A stretch of 64,000 nucleotides of DNA from an uncultured Maribacter sp. (GCA_947504045.1 CANNFY010000003.1:124001-188000), one strand, 5' to 3'; shown: positions 9,284-17,536, counted from the first letter of the stretch. Numbers and translations: made by a program. The notes: a model not told the origin generated them from the letters alone.

Positions 9284-10267
9284 ATGAAATCTGTATTAAA
9301 AAGTACGTCTTTTGCTAAAAAAACTATAGTTAGAGAGTTTCCTAAAGGGTTTAAAAACAGTGCTTTAAGAGAGGAAATTGTGGTTAGCAATAGCTCGTTA
9401 GTTAAAGGGGAGGCTCGCGAAATTTATTTAGATGGCGTTAATATTAGTATTAGAAATGCTAAAGTAGCACCTCCTTTAATAATAGATGTAGAACATGATT
9501 TTCCTTTTCTTAAAATTCATTTTGAAATAGAAGGAAGTAGTATTTATACTCCTAAAAATAAAGATAGTGTAGTTGTAAATATTCCAAATGGGCATTACAA
9601 TTTTTTCTTTTTGCCTAAGGTAAAAGGCTCTTTACAGTACGATAGTACAGTTAGAAAAACTTTAGAAATTGTTTTTACAAAAGATTATTTAATTAGAGTG
9701 TTTGGTAAATACTTTAAGGAAGTTAGTTCGGACTTTGGAAATGCTTTAGAAAAAAACATTCCATTTATAATGTGGAAACATAGTAAGCTAATAACAACTC
9801 AATTACATAATATTATAGATTCTATTATTAAATGTAACTATGAAGAAGGAATAAAAAAAGCGTACTTAGAGTCTAAAATAACAGAAATACTTACTATTTT
9901 TTTTGACAACTTAAAGAATAAAAAAAGTGTTACTGAAATTACTTTACAGCCTAAAGAACATTCAAAAATAGTATACGCAGAAACTATTCTACATAAAAAT
10001 ATTCAAAAACCGCCAACAATTTCTGAATTAGCTATAATTACGGGTATTAATCAATTTAAGCTTAAGCAAAATTTTAAAATTGCTTTTGGAATGCCAATTT
10101 TTGCCTATATTACAAAGCTACGGATGGAAAAAGCAAAAGCATTAATTGAAGAAAAAGGGTATACAATTGCTGAAACTTCATACGCTGTTGGCTATAAAAA
10201 CCCACAACATTTTACAACAGCATTTAAAAAATTCTATAATTGCCTTCCTAGCAGTTTTAAAGTATAG
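9284..10267 (+). CDS. AraC-family transcriptional regulator
   Basis: 327 aa with a C-terminal AraC/XylS double helix-turn-helix domain (about residues 225-327): the first HTH is in PTISELAIITGINQFKLKQNF, the second in AETSYAVGYKNPQHFTTAFK. The N-terminal 200 residues form a ligand-binding type region of no named family that I recognise; no membrane segment. AraC proteins divergent from TonB receptors (PchR, YbtA, AlcR type) usually activate receptor transcription in response to the siderophore itself, so that is the expected job here. It is transcribed away from the receptor across 117 bases. Confidence 0.88.
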   Translation: MKSVLKSTSFAKKTIVREFPKGFKNSALREEIVVSNSSLVKGEAREIYLDGVNISIRNAKVAPPLIIDVEHDFPFLKIHFEIEGSSIYTPKNKDSVVVNIPNGHYNFFFLPKVKGSLQYDSTVRKTLEIVFTKDYLIRVFGKYFKEVSSDFGNALEKNIPFIMWKHSKLITTQLHNIIDSIIKCNYEEGIKKAYLESKITEILTIFFDNLKNKKSVTEITLQPKEHSKIVYAETILHKNIQKPPTISELAIITGINQFKLKQNFKIAFGMPIFAYITKLRMEKAKALIEEKGYTIAETSYAVGYKNPQHFTTAFKKFYNCLPSSFKV

Positions 10268-10344
10268 TTATTTCCTCTTGTATGGTGCAATTTTTACAAG
10301 AAAAATAATTATATTGTTTCTGTTAAATTAAATAGTTCCCCCTT

Positions 10345-10971
10345 ATGATTTTACAACCAGTCCTAGTATTATTTTTTTCGTACAAAGTTTCTTTTATAGA
10401 TGTTGGTCCGTTAGTATTAATGTCATTTTTATTTTCTTCTCTGTTTTTTTCTTGTTGGTATTTTGGAACAGATTATATAAACAAAAAAAGAAAGTTTAAA
10501 CATTGGTTAGTAGAAAATGAAGAAGCAATAAAACAATTTAAAACATTAGATACCCTTCTTGAAAATTTTGGAAAAAAAATACCGTGTTGTAAAAATTGTA
10601 AAAGCAACAAAATGCAACTTTGGGATTATAATCAAGACAGTTTATTAGTTGTTCGTTGTAGATCATGTAAAATGAATTATACTTACTCTAAGCACAATAA
10701 TGAGTTATTGCAGCTCATTCTTTTTCAAACGAATGAATTTGTTAAACTAGCAGATACAATACTTACTTACCGTTATCATGTACATAATGAGCTGCTAGAT
10801 TATGAGCATCCCATACACGTTAGTAATATAAAATCAGATGTAAGGCCATTAGAGGTGCTACATTTTAGAACTAGAGCACTAGAAGATTCGAAAATTAAAT
10901 CTATTAAAGATATAATTTTACACGAATGGGAGGTTGTTTATCCTAATAGAACAGAAAAACTAGCTTCTTAA
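10345..10971 (+). CDS. Membrane-anchored protein with a zinc-ribbon-like CxxC pair
   Basis: 208 aa, not recognised as a named family. One or two membrane segments occupy about residues 5-40, followed by a basic/charged linker and a short domain with CKNC (Cys82, Cys85) and CRSC (Cys105, Cys108) spaced by 19 residues, the layout of a zinc ribbon. The C-terminal 90 residues look helical and soluble. It follows the AraC gene by 77 bases on the same strand, but there is no evidence of a link with iron uptake. A hairpin terminator follows 33 bases after the stop. Cytoplasmic orientation of the ribbon is inferred from the positive residues after the membrane segment. Confidence 0.65.
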   Translation: MILQPVLVLFFSYKVSFIDVGPLVLMSFLFSSLFFSCWYFGTDYINKKRKFKHWLVENEEAIKQFKTLDTLLENFGKKIPCCKNCKSNKMQLWDYNQDSLLVVRCRSCKMNYTYSKHNNELLQLILFQTNEFVKLADTILTYRYHVHNELLDYEHPIHVSNIKSDVRPLEVLHFRTRALEDSKIKSIKDIILHEWEVVYPNRTEKLAS

Positions 10972-11004
10972 TAGGTGCTATTCTCAGTTTTAAATTACAG
11001 AAAT

Positions 11005-11046
11005 AAAAAAACGCAAAAATCTAAAATAAGATATTTGCGTTTTTTC
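11005..11046. terminator. Bidirectional terminator between the zinc-ribbon gene and tRNA-Arg
   Basis: AAAAAACGCAAA pairs with TTTGCGTTTTTT around an A/T-rich loop. T-runs are present on both strands, so it can end the 10345-10971 message and, just 4 bases past its 3' end, the tRNA transcript on the minus strand. Confidence 0.8.
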
Positions 11047-11049
11047 TTG

Positions 11050-11123
11050 TGACCTCGACAGGATTCAAACCTGTAACCTCTTGAGCCGTAATCAAGTGCG
11101 CTATTCAGTTGCGCCACGAGGCC
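11050..11123 (-). tRNA. tRNA-Arg (anticodon ACG)
   Basis: On the minus strand the 74-nt sequence folds as a cloverleaf. The acceptor stem GGCCTCG/CGAGGTC contains one G-U pair, the anticodon stem is CTTGA/TCAAG with loop TTACGGC (anticodon ACG, wobble A expected to be deaminated to inosine), and the T arm contains GGTTTGAATCC. The CCA end is not encoded. Reads CGU/CGC/CGA arginine codons. Confidence 0.95.
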
Positions 11124-11148
11124 GTTTTACTCCCCATAAAAAGGGCTG

Positions 11149-11156
11149 CAAATATA
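11149..11156 (-). promoter_or_regulatory. -7 promoter element for tRNA-Arg
   Basis: TATATTTG on the minus strand ending 25 bases upstream of the mature tRNA 5' end, which leaves a short 5' leader for RNase P to remove. Exact consensus match. Confidence 0.65.
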
Positions 11157-11354
11157 TTTCTTTTTAAACATAATACAAAAGAACCTGTTGTAAAATATTA
11201 TATTTTTTATCATAAGTAAAATTGAACCGTATAAATATGTGTTGTTAATGAGTGGAATAAGTTGCATTTATTTGAATTTATTAGAGTACATTGTTAAACT
11301 AATATTATCTTAGTTAATTAATTTAAGAATATGCTTTAAAGTATATAATAAACT

Positions 11355-12350
11355 ATGAAAAATACTACGCTAAAAGACCTTTCTAAGTTGTTAAACCTTT
11401 CGGTTTCAACCATATCAAAAGCATTAAATGATAGTTTAGAAATTAGCGCAGCTACTAAAAATAGAGTTAAAGAGGCTGCATTAAAAACTAATTATAGGCC
11501 AAACCCTCTTGCCTTAAGTTTAAAAAAAGGAAAAAGTAAAACTATAGGTGTAGTTATTCCTAGTGTGTTAGATCGTTTTTCTGCTAAATTATTTATAGGA
11601 ATAGAAAAAATAGCTTATTCTAAAGGCTATAATGCAATTTTATCTACTTCTAACTATAATAAAGAGAGAGAGGCTCATAATATAGATATTTTAATAGAAA
11701 AAGGTGTAGATGGTATAATAGTCTCATTAACTGAGGATACTATAAGTTCTAAAAACTACAGTCATATAGAGCGTGCTCGTAATAGAGGAATATCTATAGT
11801 GCTTGCTAATAAAGTTCCTGAAGATTTAGCTTTTAATAAAGTAAGTATAGACCATTACAAAGAGGCCTTTAATGCAGTTTCAGATTTATCTATTTCACCA
11901 CAAGAAAATGTTTTAGTTGTAGAGTCTTTTTCTAATGCCTCGTATTTGGAAAGACGAAAGAAAGGTATATTAGATGCTCTAGAAATATCGCATAAAATAA
12001 CAGCATACAATTTATTAAAATCTAACGGAGAAGAGTCTTTTGCTAGAGATGTAATAAAAAATGTAAAAGAAAATAAAGTTTCTGTATTAATTGTAATGAA
12101 CCAATATTTATTGGAGACTATTTTAATGGTAAAAAGCACGCAAAAATTAGTAGATCAAGGATCGCTCTTTATTTACGCTTTTTCTATTAGAAAATCTGCT
12201 TTTGAAGCAATTAAAGGAATAAAGCCAATTTCTCCACGAGGAAAATTTTTAGGAGAAAAAACAGCAGAACTATTAATTGATCAATTGGAAAATTATACAA
12301 AAGGCGTACATGCTATTTCTGTAGATAGTATTGGAAAAAAAATATATTAA
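11355..12350 (+). CDS. LacI-family transcriptional regulator
   Basis: 331 aa. The N-terminal LacI HTH is plain (TLKDLSKLLNLSVSTISKALN, residues 4-24), then the hinge, YRPNPLALSLKKGKSKTIGVVIP, and a periplasmic-binding-protein-like effector domain (about 60-330). The effector is unknown. The last base of its TAA stop is the A of the ATG of apt, so the two genes are translationally coupled. That suggests either control of, or at least co-expression with, purine salvage, although LacI proteins in this phylum usually sense sugars. 231 bases of AT-rich DNA with no exact -7 match precede it. Confidence 0.9.
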   Translation: MKNTTLKDLSKLLNLSVSTISKALNDSLEISAATKNRVKEAALKTNYRPNPLALSLKKGKSKTIGVVIPSVLDRFSAKLFIGIEKIAYSKGYNAILSTSNYNKEREAHNIDILIEKGVDGIIVSLTEDTISSKNYSHIERARNRGISIVLANKVPEDLAFNKVSIDHYKEAFNAVSDLSISPQENVLVVESFSNASYLERRKKGILDALEISHKITAYNLLKSNGEESFARDVIKNVKENKVSVLIVMNQYLLETILMVKSTQKLVDQGSLFIYAFSIRKSAFEAIKGIKPISPRGKFLGEKTAELLIDQLENYTKGVHAISVDSIGKKIY

Positions 12351-12862
12351 TGGATTTAAGTAAATACATTAGAGATATTCCTGATTTTCCTAAAAAAGGA
12401 ATTCTTTTTAAAGATATAACGCCTCTGTTGAATAATTCTGAAGCTTTTAATTTTGCGGCGGATAGTTTGCTAAATGGGATTAAGGGGGAAGAAATTGATA
12501 AAGTAATAGGGGTAGAAAGTAGGGGATTCTTTTTTGCTCCTTTATTAGCAAAAGAACTAAATGCTGGCTTTGTTCCAGTACGTAAATTAGGAAAATTGCC
12601 TTATAAAGTAGTTCAAGAGACGTATAATTTAGAATACGGTACAGATGTTTTAGAAATACATGAAGACAGTATATCTAAAGGAGATAAAGTACTTATTCAT
12701 GATGATGTTTTGGCAACAGGAGGTACGGCAGAAGCAGTTTGTAAATTAGTAGAAAAATTAGGCGGTAAAGTAGTACAATGTAATTTTTTGTTGGAATTAG
12801 ATTTTTTAAATGGAAAACAAAAATTATCTAAGTATACTATAAACTCTCTTTTACACTATTAG
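12350..12862 (+). CDS. apt: Adenine phosphoribosyltransferase
   Basis: 170 aa, usual length. Catalyses adenine + PRPP to AMP + PPi in purine salvage, cytoplasmic. Hallmarks: RDIPDFPKKGILFKDITPLL at the N-terminus (residues 7-26), GVESRGFFFAPLLA (about 53-66), the PRPP loop VLIHDDVLATGGTAEA (about 114-129). Start overlaps the LacI stop by one base (TAATG). Its stop codon at 12860-12862 overlaps the stop of a convergent 50-aa gene by 4 bases. Confidence 0.96.
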   Translation: MDLSKYIRDIPDFPKKGILFKDITPLLNNSEAFNFAADSLLNGIKGEEIDKVIGVESRGFFFAPLLAKELNAGFVPVRKLGKLPYKVVQETYNLEYGTDVLEIHEDSISKGDKVLIHDDVLATGGTAEAVCKLVEKLGGKVVQCNFLLELDFLNGKQKLSKYTINSLLHY

Positions 12863-13011
12863 TCTAAAGCATTAGTAGTAACCCAATAACGCCATCCAAT
12901 AATAGCAAGTTGCAGTTTTGATGCTTTAGAAAGGTCTAGTTGCTTTTTAGAATAAGAGGGTAATGCTATTTTATTAATTTTAGCAAGCAGCTTAAAAACA
13001 CTAAGTTTCAT
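12859..13011 (-). CDS. 50-aa basic small protein (of the type often labelled SsrA-binding protein in Flavobacteria)
   Basis: Minus-strand frame from ATG at 13011 to TAA at 12859-12861: begins MKLSVFKLLAKINKIALPSY and ends GWRYWVTTNALD. It is basic, with a hydrophobic, aromatic C-terminal part. I recognise the pattern (LLAKLNK...LPSYSKK.LDL.KASK.Q.AIIGWRYWVT..) as a small protein widespread in Flavobacteriia and commonly auto-annotated as SsrA-binding protein, although it lacks the SmpB fold and is far too short. True function unknown. The two stop codons of this gene and apt overlap by 4 bases. Confidence 0.72.
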   Translation of the reverse strand: MKLSVFKLLAKINKIALPSYSKKQLDLSKASKLQLAIIGWRYWVTTNALD

Positions 13012-13045
13012 ATAAATAATTTATTTAAAAATACTATAAAACAAT

Positions 13046-13079
13046 AAACCTCTGTATTTTTCAGAGGTTTTATTTTTTT
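13046..13079. terminator. Rho-independent terminator
   Basis: AAACCTCTG (13046-13054) pairs with CAGAGGTTT (13062-13070), followed on the plus strand by TATTTTTTT. It lies 14 bases beyond the stop of the DUF885 gene and can end that minus-strand transcript as well, though the T-run there is weaker. Confidence 0.7.
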
Positions 13080-13093
13080 GTGAAGTATAGTAT

Positions 13094-14866
13094 TTAGTTT
13101 AATATCCAGGTGTTAATTTTATTTTCTAATAATGCTAATGGAACACAGCCTGTTTCTAAAACTTGGTTATGAAATTCTTTAATATCAAAATTTTCTCCCA
13201 TGGCATCTTTAGCTTTTTTTCTAAGTTCTCTAATTTTTAATTGTCCAATTTTATAGGATAAAGCTTGTCCGGGGTTTGCCATATAGCGTTCTATTTCAGA
13301 AGTAATTCCTTCTTCAGACTCCGCTTCATTATCTAAAGAATATTTTATGGCACGTTCTCTTGTCCAACCTTTAGAGTGTATACCTGTATCTACAACCAAA
13401 CGTATAGCTCTGTGCATTTCTGCTCCTAACATGCCAAAATATTGATAAGGGTCTGTGTATAATCCTAATTCTTGTCCTAAAGATTCGCAATATAAAGCCC
13501 AACCTTCCCCATAGCCACTATACCATAATGTTTTTCTAAACTTGGGTAATGTATTACTTTCTTGTGTTAATGAAATTTGGTAATGGTGCCCAGGAATAGC
13601 TTCGTGTAAGAATAAAGACTCATCAGAATAGGTGTTATATTTTGTAACATCAGGTATGGGAGTATAAAAAATACCCGGTCTAGAACCATCTAAAGAGCCT
13701 GGGTTATATTCTGCACTAGCAGATTTTTCTCGAAAAGCTTCTGTGCGTCTTACTTCAAATGGCGTTTTTGGTTTAAGGTCAAAGAGTTTTTCAATTTGGG
13801 GTTTCATTTTTTTATGAATGTTATTAAAATTTGAAATAACCTCATTAGGTTCCTTAAAAGGCATTAGTTCTTCTTTATTTCTAACATAATTAAAAAAGTC
13901 TTTAAGATTTCCTTTAAAACCAACCTGCGTTTTAATTTTTTCCATTTCGCTTCGTATTCTTGCAACTTCATTTAACCCTAATGCATGAATTTCTTCAGCA
14001 GTCATATCAGTAGTAGTATATTTTTTTATTTGATGTGCGTAATAGGCATCACCATCTGGTTCTCCTTGTATACCACTAGTTTCTCTACCTGTATTTAAGT
14101 ATTCGGTATTCATAAAAGTATATAACTTCGTATAAGCCGGAATTACTTTATTACGAACCATGTTTGTGTACGCATTAGTTAGTTCGGTTTTTTCTTTAGC
14201 AGTAAAGCTGTCTGGAATTTTTATAATTGGCTTATAAAATAAATTATTTTCTACATCATTATTTGTAATAGCTTTTAGTTGTGGTAAAACCTTTATAATT
14301 AATGCTTTTGGTAGTACATGTCCACTTTGCATGCCTTGTCTCATTTTGCTCTCTGCACTAGCTAACCATTCTAAATAGCCATCTACTCTTTTTAACCATT
14401 TATTATAATCTTCTACGGTATTAAATGGTTGGGAGCTACTTCCGCTAGCTAGTTGTCCTATAATTAAATTTTGAGACCACATTTGATCAATAGGAGTTAA
14501 GTTTGCATTAAAATTAAATTCATTTAATTTAATAGTACATTCCCAATCTAAAATTGCTTTACTCAGTTGTTCACTTTTGGTTAGGCTATTGTCAGGAAAA
14601 GTAGCTAACTGGTTTTTGTAACTAGTATAGTGGTTTTTAGATTTTGTGATAAATTCATCTGAAAGATTATTTATAAAAATATCATTATACCTATGATCTC
14701 CTGCATTAGTAGCATCTATAGGGTTTAATTTAAGTTTGTCTTCGTGGTAATTATCTAAAAAAAGAGCAAACTCTTTAGATAAATTTTGGGTATTTTCTTT
14801 TGGTTTTTCTTTGCAAGAAAAAGTAGTTATTAGTAAAGTAATAGCTAACACAATAGTTTTATTCAT
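13094..14866 (-). CDS. DUF885 peptidase-like lipoprotein
   Basis: 590 aa. N-terminal lipoprotein signal peptide with lipobox TFSC (Cys18), so it is expected to be anchored in the outer or inner membrane facing the periplasm. The rest is one DUF885 domain, an M3-like helical metallopeptidase fold. The segment HEAIPGHHYQ provides the zinc-binding HExxxxH-type site, and the downstream GYGEGWALYCESLGQELG provides the conserved glutamates. Family members are presumed dipeptidyl carboxypeptidase-like, but substrates are unknown. Stand-alone gene on the minus strand. Confidence 0.88.
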   Translation of the reverse strand: MNKTIVLAITLLITTFSCKEKPKENTQNLSKEFALFLDNYHEDKLKLNPIDATNAGDHRYNDIFINNLSDEFITKSKNHYTSYKNQLATFPDNSLTKSEQLSKAILDWECTIKLNEFNFNANLTPIDQMWSQNLIIGQLASGSSSQPFNTVEDYNKWLKRVDGYLEWLASAESKMRQGMQSGHVLPKALIIKVLPQLKAITNNDVENNLFYKPIIKIPDSFTAKEKTELTNAYTNMVRNKVIPAYTKLYTFMNTEYLNTGRETSGIQGEPDGDAYYAHQIKKYTTTDMTAEEIHALGLNEVARIRSEMEKIKTQVGFKGNLKDFFNYVRNKEELMPFKEPNEVISNFNNIHKKMKPQIEKLFDLKPKTPFEVRRTEAFREKSASAEYNPGSLDGSRPGIFYTPIPDVTKYNTYSDESLFLHEAIPGHHYQISLTQESNTLPKFRKTLWYSGYGEGWALYCESLGQELGLYTDPYQYFGMLGAEMHRAIRLVVDTGIHSKGWTRERAIKYSLDNEAESEEGITSEIERYMANPGQALSYKIGQLKIRELRKKAKDAMGENFDIKEFHNQVLETGCVPLALLENKINTWILN

Positions 14867-14893
14867 TTATATAAATTTATTGGCTATTAAGAT

Positions 14894-14926
14894 ACTAAAA
14901 AATAAAGACTGCACTATGGCAGTCTT
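14894..14926 (-). terminator. Minus-strand terminator downstream of a micro-ORF
   Basis: AAGACTGC (14905-14912) pairs with GCAGTCTT (14919-14926) around a 6-base loop. On the minus strand the stem is followed by TTTATTTTTTAG (14904-14893). No T-run follows on the plus strand. The only minus-strand frame just upstream is the 20-codon ORF at 14953-15015, 26 bases away. Confidence 0.7.
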
Positions 14927-14930
14927 ATGT

Positions 14931-14944
14931 ATATAGGCCTATAT
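14931..14944. repeat. 14-bp perfect palindrome
   Basis: ATATAGGCCTATAT, adjacent to the terminator hairpin. Could be a protein-binding site or an extra stem in the 3' UTR of the micro-ORF; no partner site was noticed elsewhere in the window. Confidence 0.35.
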
Positions 14945-14952
14945 GATACTAT

Positions 14953-15015
14953 TTAAGCAAAGAACATAATAATAGAAATAAAAAATAATAATAAAAGTTT
15001 TGCGAATGTGATCAT
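14953..15015 (-). CDS. Candidate 20-aa hydrophobic micro-protein
   Basis: ATG at 15015, TAA at 14953-14955. The peptide starts MITFAKLL and is then almost wholly Leu/Ile/Phe with a single Lys near the N-terminus, the profile of a tiny single-span membrane peptide. Support: a minus-strand rho-independent terminator begins 26 bases after its stop and serves no other gene. Against: no exact -7 promoter element or ribosome-binding site was found upstream, and a 21-codon frame can occur by chance in AT-rich DNA. An alternative is an untranslated small RNA ending at the same terminator. Confidence 0.4.
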   Translation of the reverse strand: MITFAKLLLLFFISIIMFFA

Positions 15016-15421
15016 ACAATTTTGGTTTTAAAAAGTTAATAAATAGGTTGTTAATAATCGATTATCCAATCAATATATATAATTTAAATAATCACTTACA
15101 AGTAATTTTAGTTAAATCGATACAAGTAAATACACATATGTAATTAAAATAATATATATGATTTATTTATTTTTAATATTATCTATAAGTAAGTTTTAAA
15201 ATGTAATGTTTTATAGTGATTATTGTTTTAATTTAAAATAATTGTAGAGGCTTTTTTAGACTTTTTAATTTTTGCAAGGAGGTTTTTAATTAAAAAAAGT
15301 GTATTTCTTATTATTTCATTAAAATTGGGAATATAAATTGTATGAAATCTTTTAATTTAAAAGGTTTAAAAAGAGATGTTTTAAAGCCAAAATCTTCACT
15401 TATATTTGCAAAAATTTAAAG
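15016..15421. other. 406-base AT-rich intergenic region
   Basis: No tRNA or long repeat. It holds an SD-like GCAAGGAGG at 15274-15282 with no start codon at useful spacing, a 25-codon frame (15342-15419) of low credibility, and the promoter element for the antiporter gene at 15401-15408. Confidence 0.5.
15401..15408 (+). promoter_or_regulatory. -7 promoter element for the antiporter gene
   Basis: TATATTTG, exact match to TAnnTTTG, 13 bases before the ATG at 15422. If used, the transcript would have a leader of only a few bases. Confidence 0.5.
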
Positions 15422-16363
15422 ATGGAGAATATATTATATATTGTTTTAGGTTTAACCTTATTAATAGTAGGAGGAGATTGGTTATTAAAATCTGCAGTTG
15501 CAATTTCTTACAGATTAAATATACCTAAAGTTGTTGTTGGGATGACGGTAGTGTCTTTTGCTACTTCTGCACCAGAACTAATAGTTAGTATAAAAGCTGC
15601 TTTAAATGGCTCTCCAGATTTAGCTTTAGGTAATGTGGTTGGGTCTAATATTGCTAATCTTGGGTTGGTGTTAGGGGTAACAGTTATATTAGGTTCAATA
15701 GATGTTAGAAAAACCTTTTATACTACAGATTGGCCGGTTATGATGTTTGCTTCTCTTTTGTTTTTTGCATTTATTTATACAGATGGTGTTTTGGTACAAT
15801 ACGAAGGGGTGTTAATGGTAATATGTCTTATTGCTTTTTTGGTTTACCTACTACGTTTTCAGAAAAAAAATATTGAAGAGGAGGTTGAAGAGGATAATGA
15901 GGAAGAATTAGCCTTGTATAAAGTACTTCTGTTTTTAGCAATAGGTGGTGTGGCTTTATGGGGAGGTTCAGAGTTGTTAATTAATGGTGCTGTTGGTTTG
16001 GCAACAGCTTATGGGGTAAGTGAACGTGTTATTGGTGTAACAGTGGTGTCTGTTGGTACTAGTATACCAGAGTTGGCTGCTTCAATAATTGCAATAATAA
16101 AAAAGGAGAAAGCCATTTCTGTAGGTAATTTAATAGGTTCTAATATTTTTAATTTATTAGCTGTTTTAGGCATTACGGCTATAATAACTCCAATTAGAGT
16201 TGTAGATCAAGGCTTATTAGATTTTGATATATTCTGGATGTTAGGAATATCTTTTCTTATACTACCTTTAGTATTTATTCCTAAAAGCCTACGTTTAAAT
16301 TGGAAAGAAGGAATTGTACTTTTAAGCATATACATATATTTTGTGTATATAACTGTTGTGTAA
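15422..16363 (+). CDS. Calcium/sodium antiporter (CaCA family, YrbG-like)
   Basis: 313 aa, ten predicted membrane helices in two homologous halves. Each half carries the alpha-repeat that forms the ion site: VSFATSAPELIVSIKAALNGSPDLALGNVVGSNIANLG (about residues 45-82) and VSVGTSIPELAASIIAIIKKEKAISVGNLIGSNIFNLL (about 209-246). An acidic cytoplasmic loop (about 148-165, many Glu/Asp) separates the halves. It exchanges Ca2+ for Na+ or H+ across the inner membrane. Single-gene unit followed by a strong terminator. Confidence 0.93.
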   Translation: MENILYIVLGLTLLIVGGDWLLKSAVAISYRLNIPKVVVGMTVVSFATSAPELIVSIKAALNGSPDLALGNVVGSNIANLGLVLGVTVILGSIDVRKTFYTTDWPVMMFASLLFFAFIYTDGVLVQYEGVLMVICLIAFLVYLLRFQKKNIEEEVEEDNEEELALYKVLLFLAIGGVALWGGSELLINGAVGLATAYGVSERVIGVTVVSVGTSIPELAASIIAIIKKEKAISVGNLIGSNIFNLLAVLGITAIITPIRVVDQGLLDFDIFWMLGISFLILPLVFIPKSLRLNWKEGIVLLSIYIYFVYITVV

Positions 16364-16416
16364 TTTTTATATAAGCATAATACTTTCAATTACATTTTTT
16401 ATTAAAATAGGATAAT

Positions 16417-16453
16417 AAAAAAGCTCCTTTGCAATTAGCAAAGGAGCTTTTTT
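16417..16453. terminator. Bidirectional rho-independent terminator
   Basis: AAAAAAGCTCCTTTGC (16417-16432) pairs perfectly with 16438-16453 around AATTA; lies between convergent antiporter (+) and GSII (-) genes. Confidence 0.9.
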
Positions 16454-16471
16454 TATATACAGGTAGCTAAA

Positions 16472-17494
16472 TTATACTTTAGCAGACTTAACTGTTTTAA
16501 TAATTCTACCAGCAATTTTGTATGGGTCACCATTAGAAGCAGGTCTTCTGTCTTCTAACCAACCTTTCCATCCTTTTTCTACTGTAATAATAGGAATACG
16601 GATAGAAGCTCCACGGTCAGAAACACCGTAAGAGAAATCATCAATAGATGCAGTTTCGTGTAAACCAGTTAAACGTTGATCGTTAAATTCACCATAAACA
16701 GCAATGTGTTCTTTAACTACAGGTCTAAACGCTTCACATATTTTCTCGTAAGTTTCTTGAGAACCACAAGTTCTTAATGTAGAGTTAGAGAAGTTAGCGT
16801 GCATACCAGAACCATTCCAATCCATATCTTTTCCAAGAGGTTTTGGGTGGTACTCAATATAGTAACCATATTGTTCTGTTAAACGGTCTAATAAGTAACG
16901 AGCAATCCAGATTTCGTCTCCAGCTTTCTTAGCTCCTTTAGCAAATAATTGAAACTCCCATTGTCCGGCAGCAACTTCTTGGTTAATACCTTCAAAGTTA
17001 AGACCAGCATCAATACATAAGTTTGCGTGCTCTTCAACTAAATCTCTACCCCAAGTGTTTTTACCACCTACAGAGCAATAGTACATACCTTGAGGTCCTG
17101 GGTAACCACCTACAGGGAAACCTAAAGGTAATTGAGTTTTGGTATCCATAATGAAGTATTCTTGTTCAAAACCAAACCAGAAATCATTATCGTCATCATC
17201 AATAGTAGCTCTACCATTAGAAACATGTGGAGTTCCGTCAGCATTTAAAACCTCTGTCATAACAAGGTATCCATTAATACGTGCTGGATCTGGGTAAATA
17301 GCAACAGGCTTTAATAAGCAATCAGAAGATCCACCTTCAGCTTGTCTTGTAGAAGATCCATCAAAAGACCAATTATCAAGCTCCTCAAGAGTTCCTTTGA
17401 AGTCTTCATGTTCTTCAACTTTAGTTTTACTTCTTAAATTCTGTGTTGGGAAATACCCATCTAACCATAGGTATTCTAGTTTAATTTTGGCCAT
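16472..17494 (-). CDS. Glutamine synthetase, type II (eukaryote-like)
   Basis: 340 aa, the length of GSII rather than the 440-470 of GSI. It condenses glutamate and ammonia to glutamine with ATP. The beta-grasp N-domain contains DGSSTRQAEGGSSD (about residues 45-58). The catalytic domain contains FGFEQEYFIMD (about 108-118), VAAGQWEFQL, a HANFSN segment and ASIRIP near the C-terminus. The N-terminus MAKIKLEYLWLDGY is the GSII pattern. Divergent from GSIII across 206 bases, so two unrelated GS classes share one control region. A -7 element (17529-17536) and a C5/G5 box sit upstream. Confidence 0.93.
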   Translation of the reverse strand: MAKIKLEYLWLDGYFPTQNLRSKTKVEEHEDFKGTLEELDNWSFDGSSTRQAEGGSSDCLLKPVAIYPDPARINGYLVMTEVLNADGTPHVSNGRATIDDDDNDFWFGFEQEYFIMDTKTQLPLGFPVGGYPGPQGMYYCSVGGKNTWGRDLVEEHANLCIDAGLNFEGINQEVAAGQWEFQLFAKGAKKAGDEIWIARYLLDRLTEQYGYYIEYHPKPLGKDMDWNGSGMHANFSNSTLRTCGSQETYEKICEAFRPVVKEHIAVYGEFNDQRLTGLHETASIDDFSYGVSDRGASIRIPIITVEKGWKGWLEDRRPASNGDPYKIAGRIIKTVKSAKV

Positions 17495-17528
17495 AATATT
17501 TTTTAGTTATAATTCTTTTAGATTCCAA

Positions 17529-17536
17529 CAAAAATA
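17529..17536 (-). promoter_or_regulatory. -7 promoter element for GSII
   Basis: TATTTTTG on the minus strand, matching TAnnTTTG, 34 bases before the GSII ATG. Confidence 0.55.

Noticed and set aside
15342-15419. 25-codon ORF just upstream of the antiporter gene
   Set aside because: It overlaps the -7 promoter element at 15401-15408, ends 2 bases before the next ATG and has no other support.
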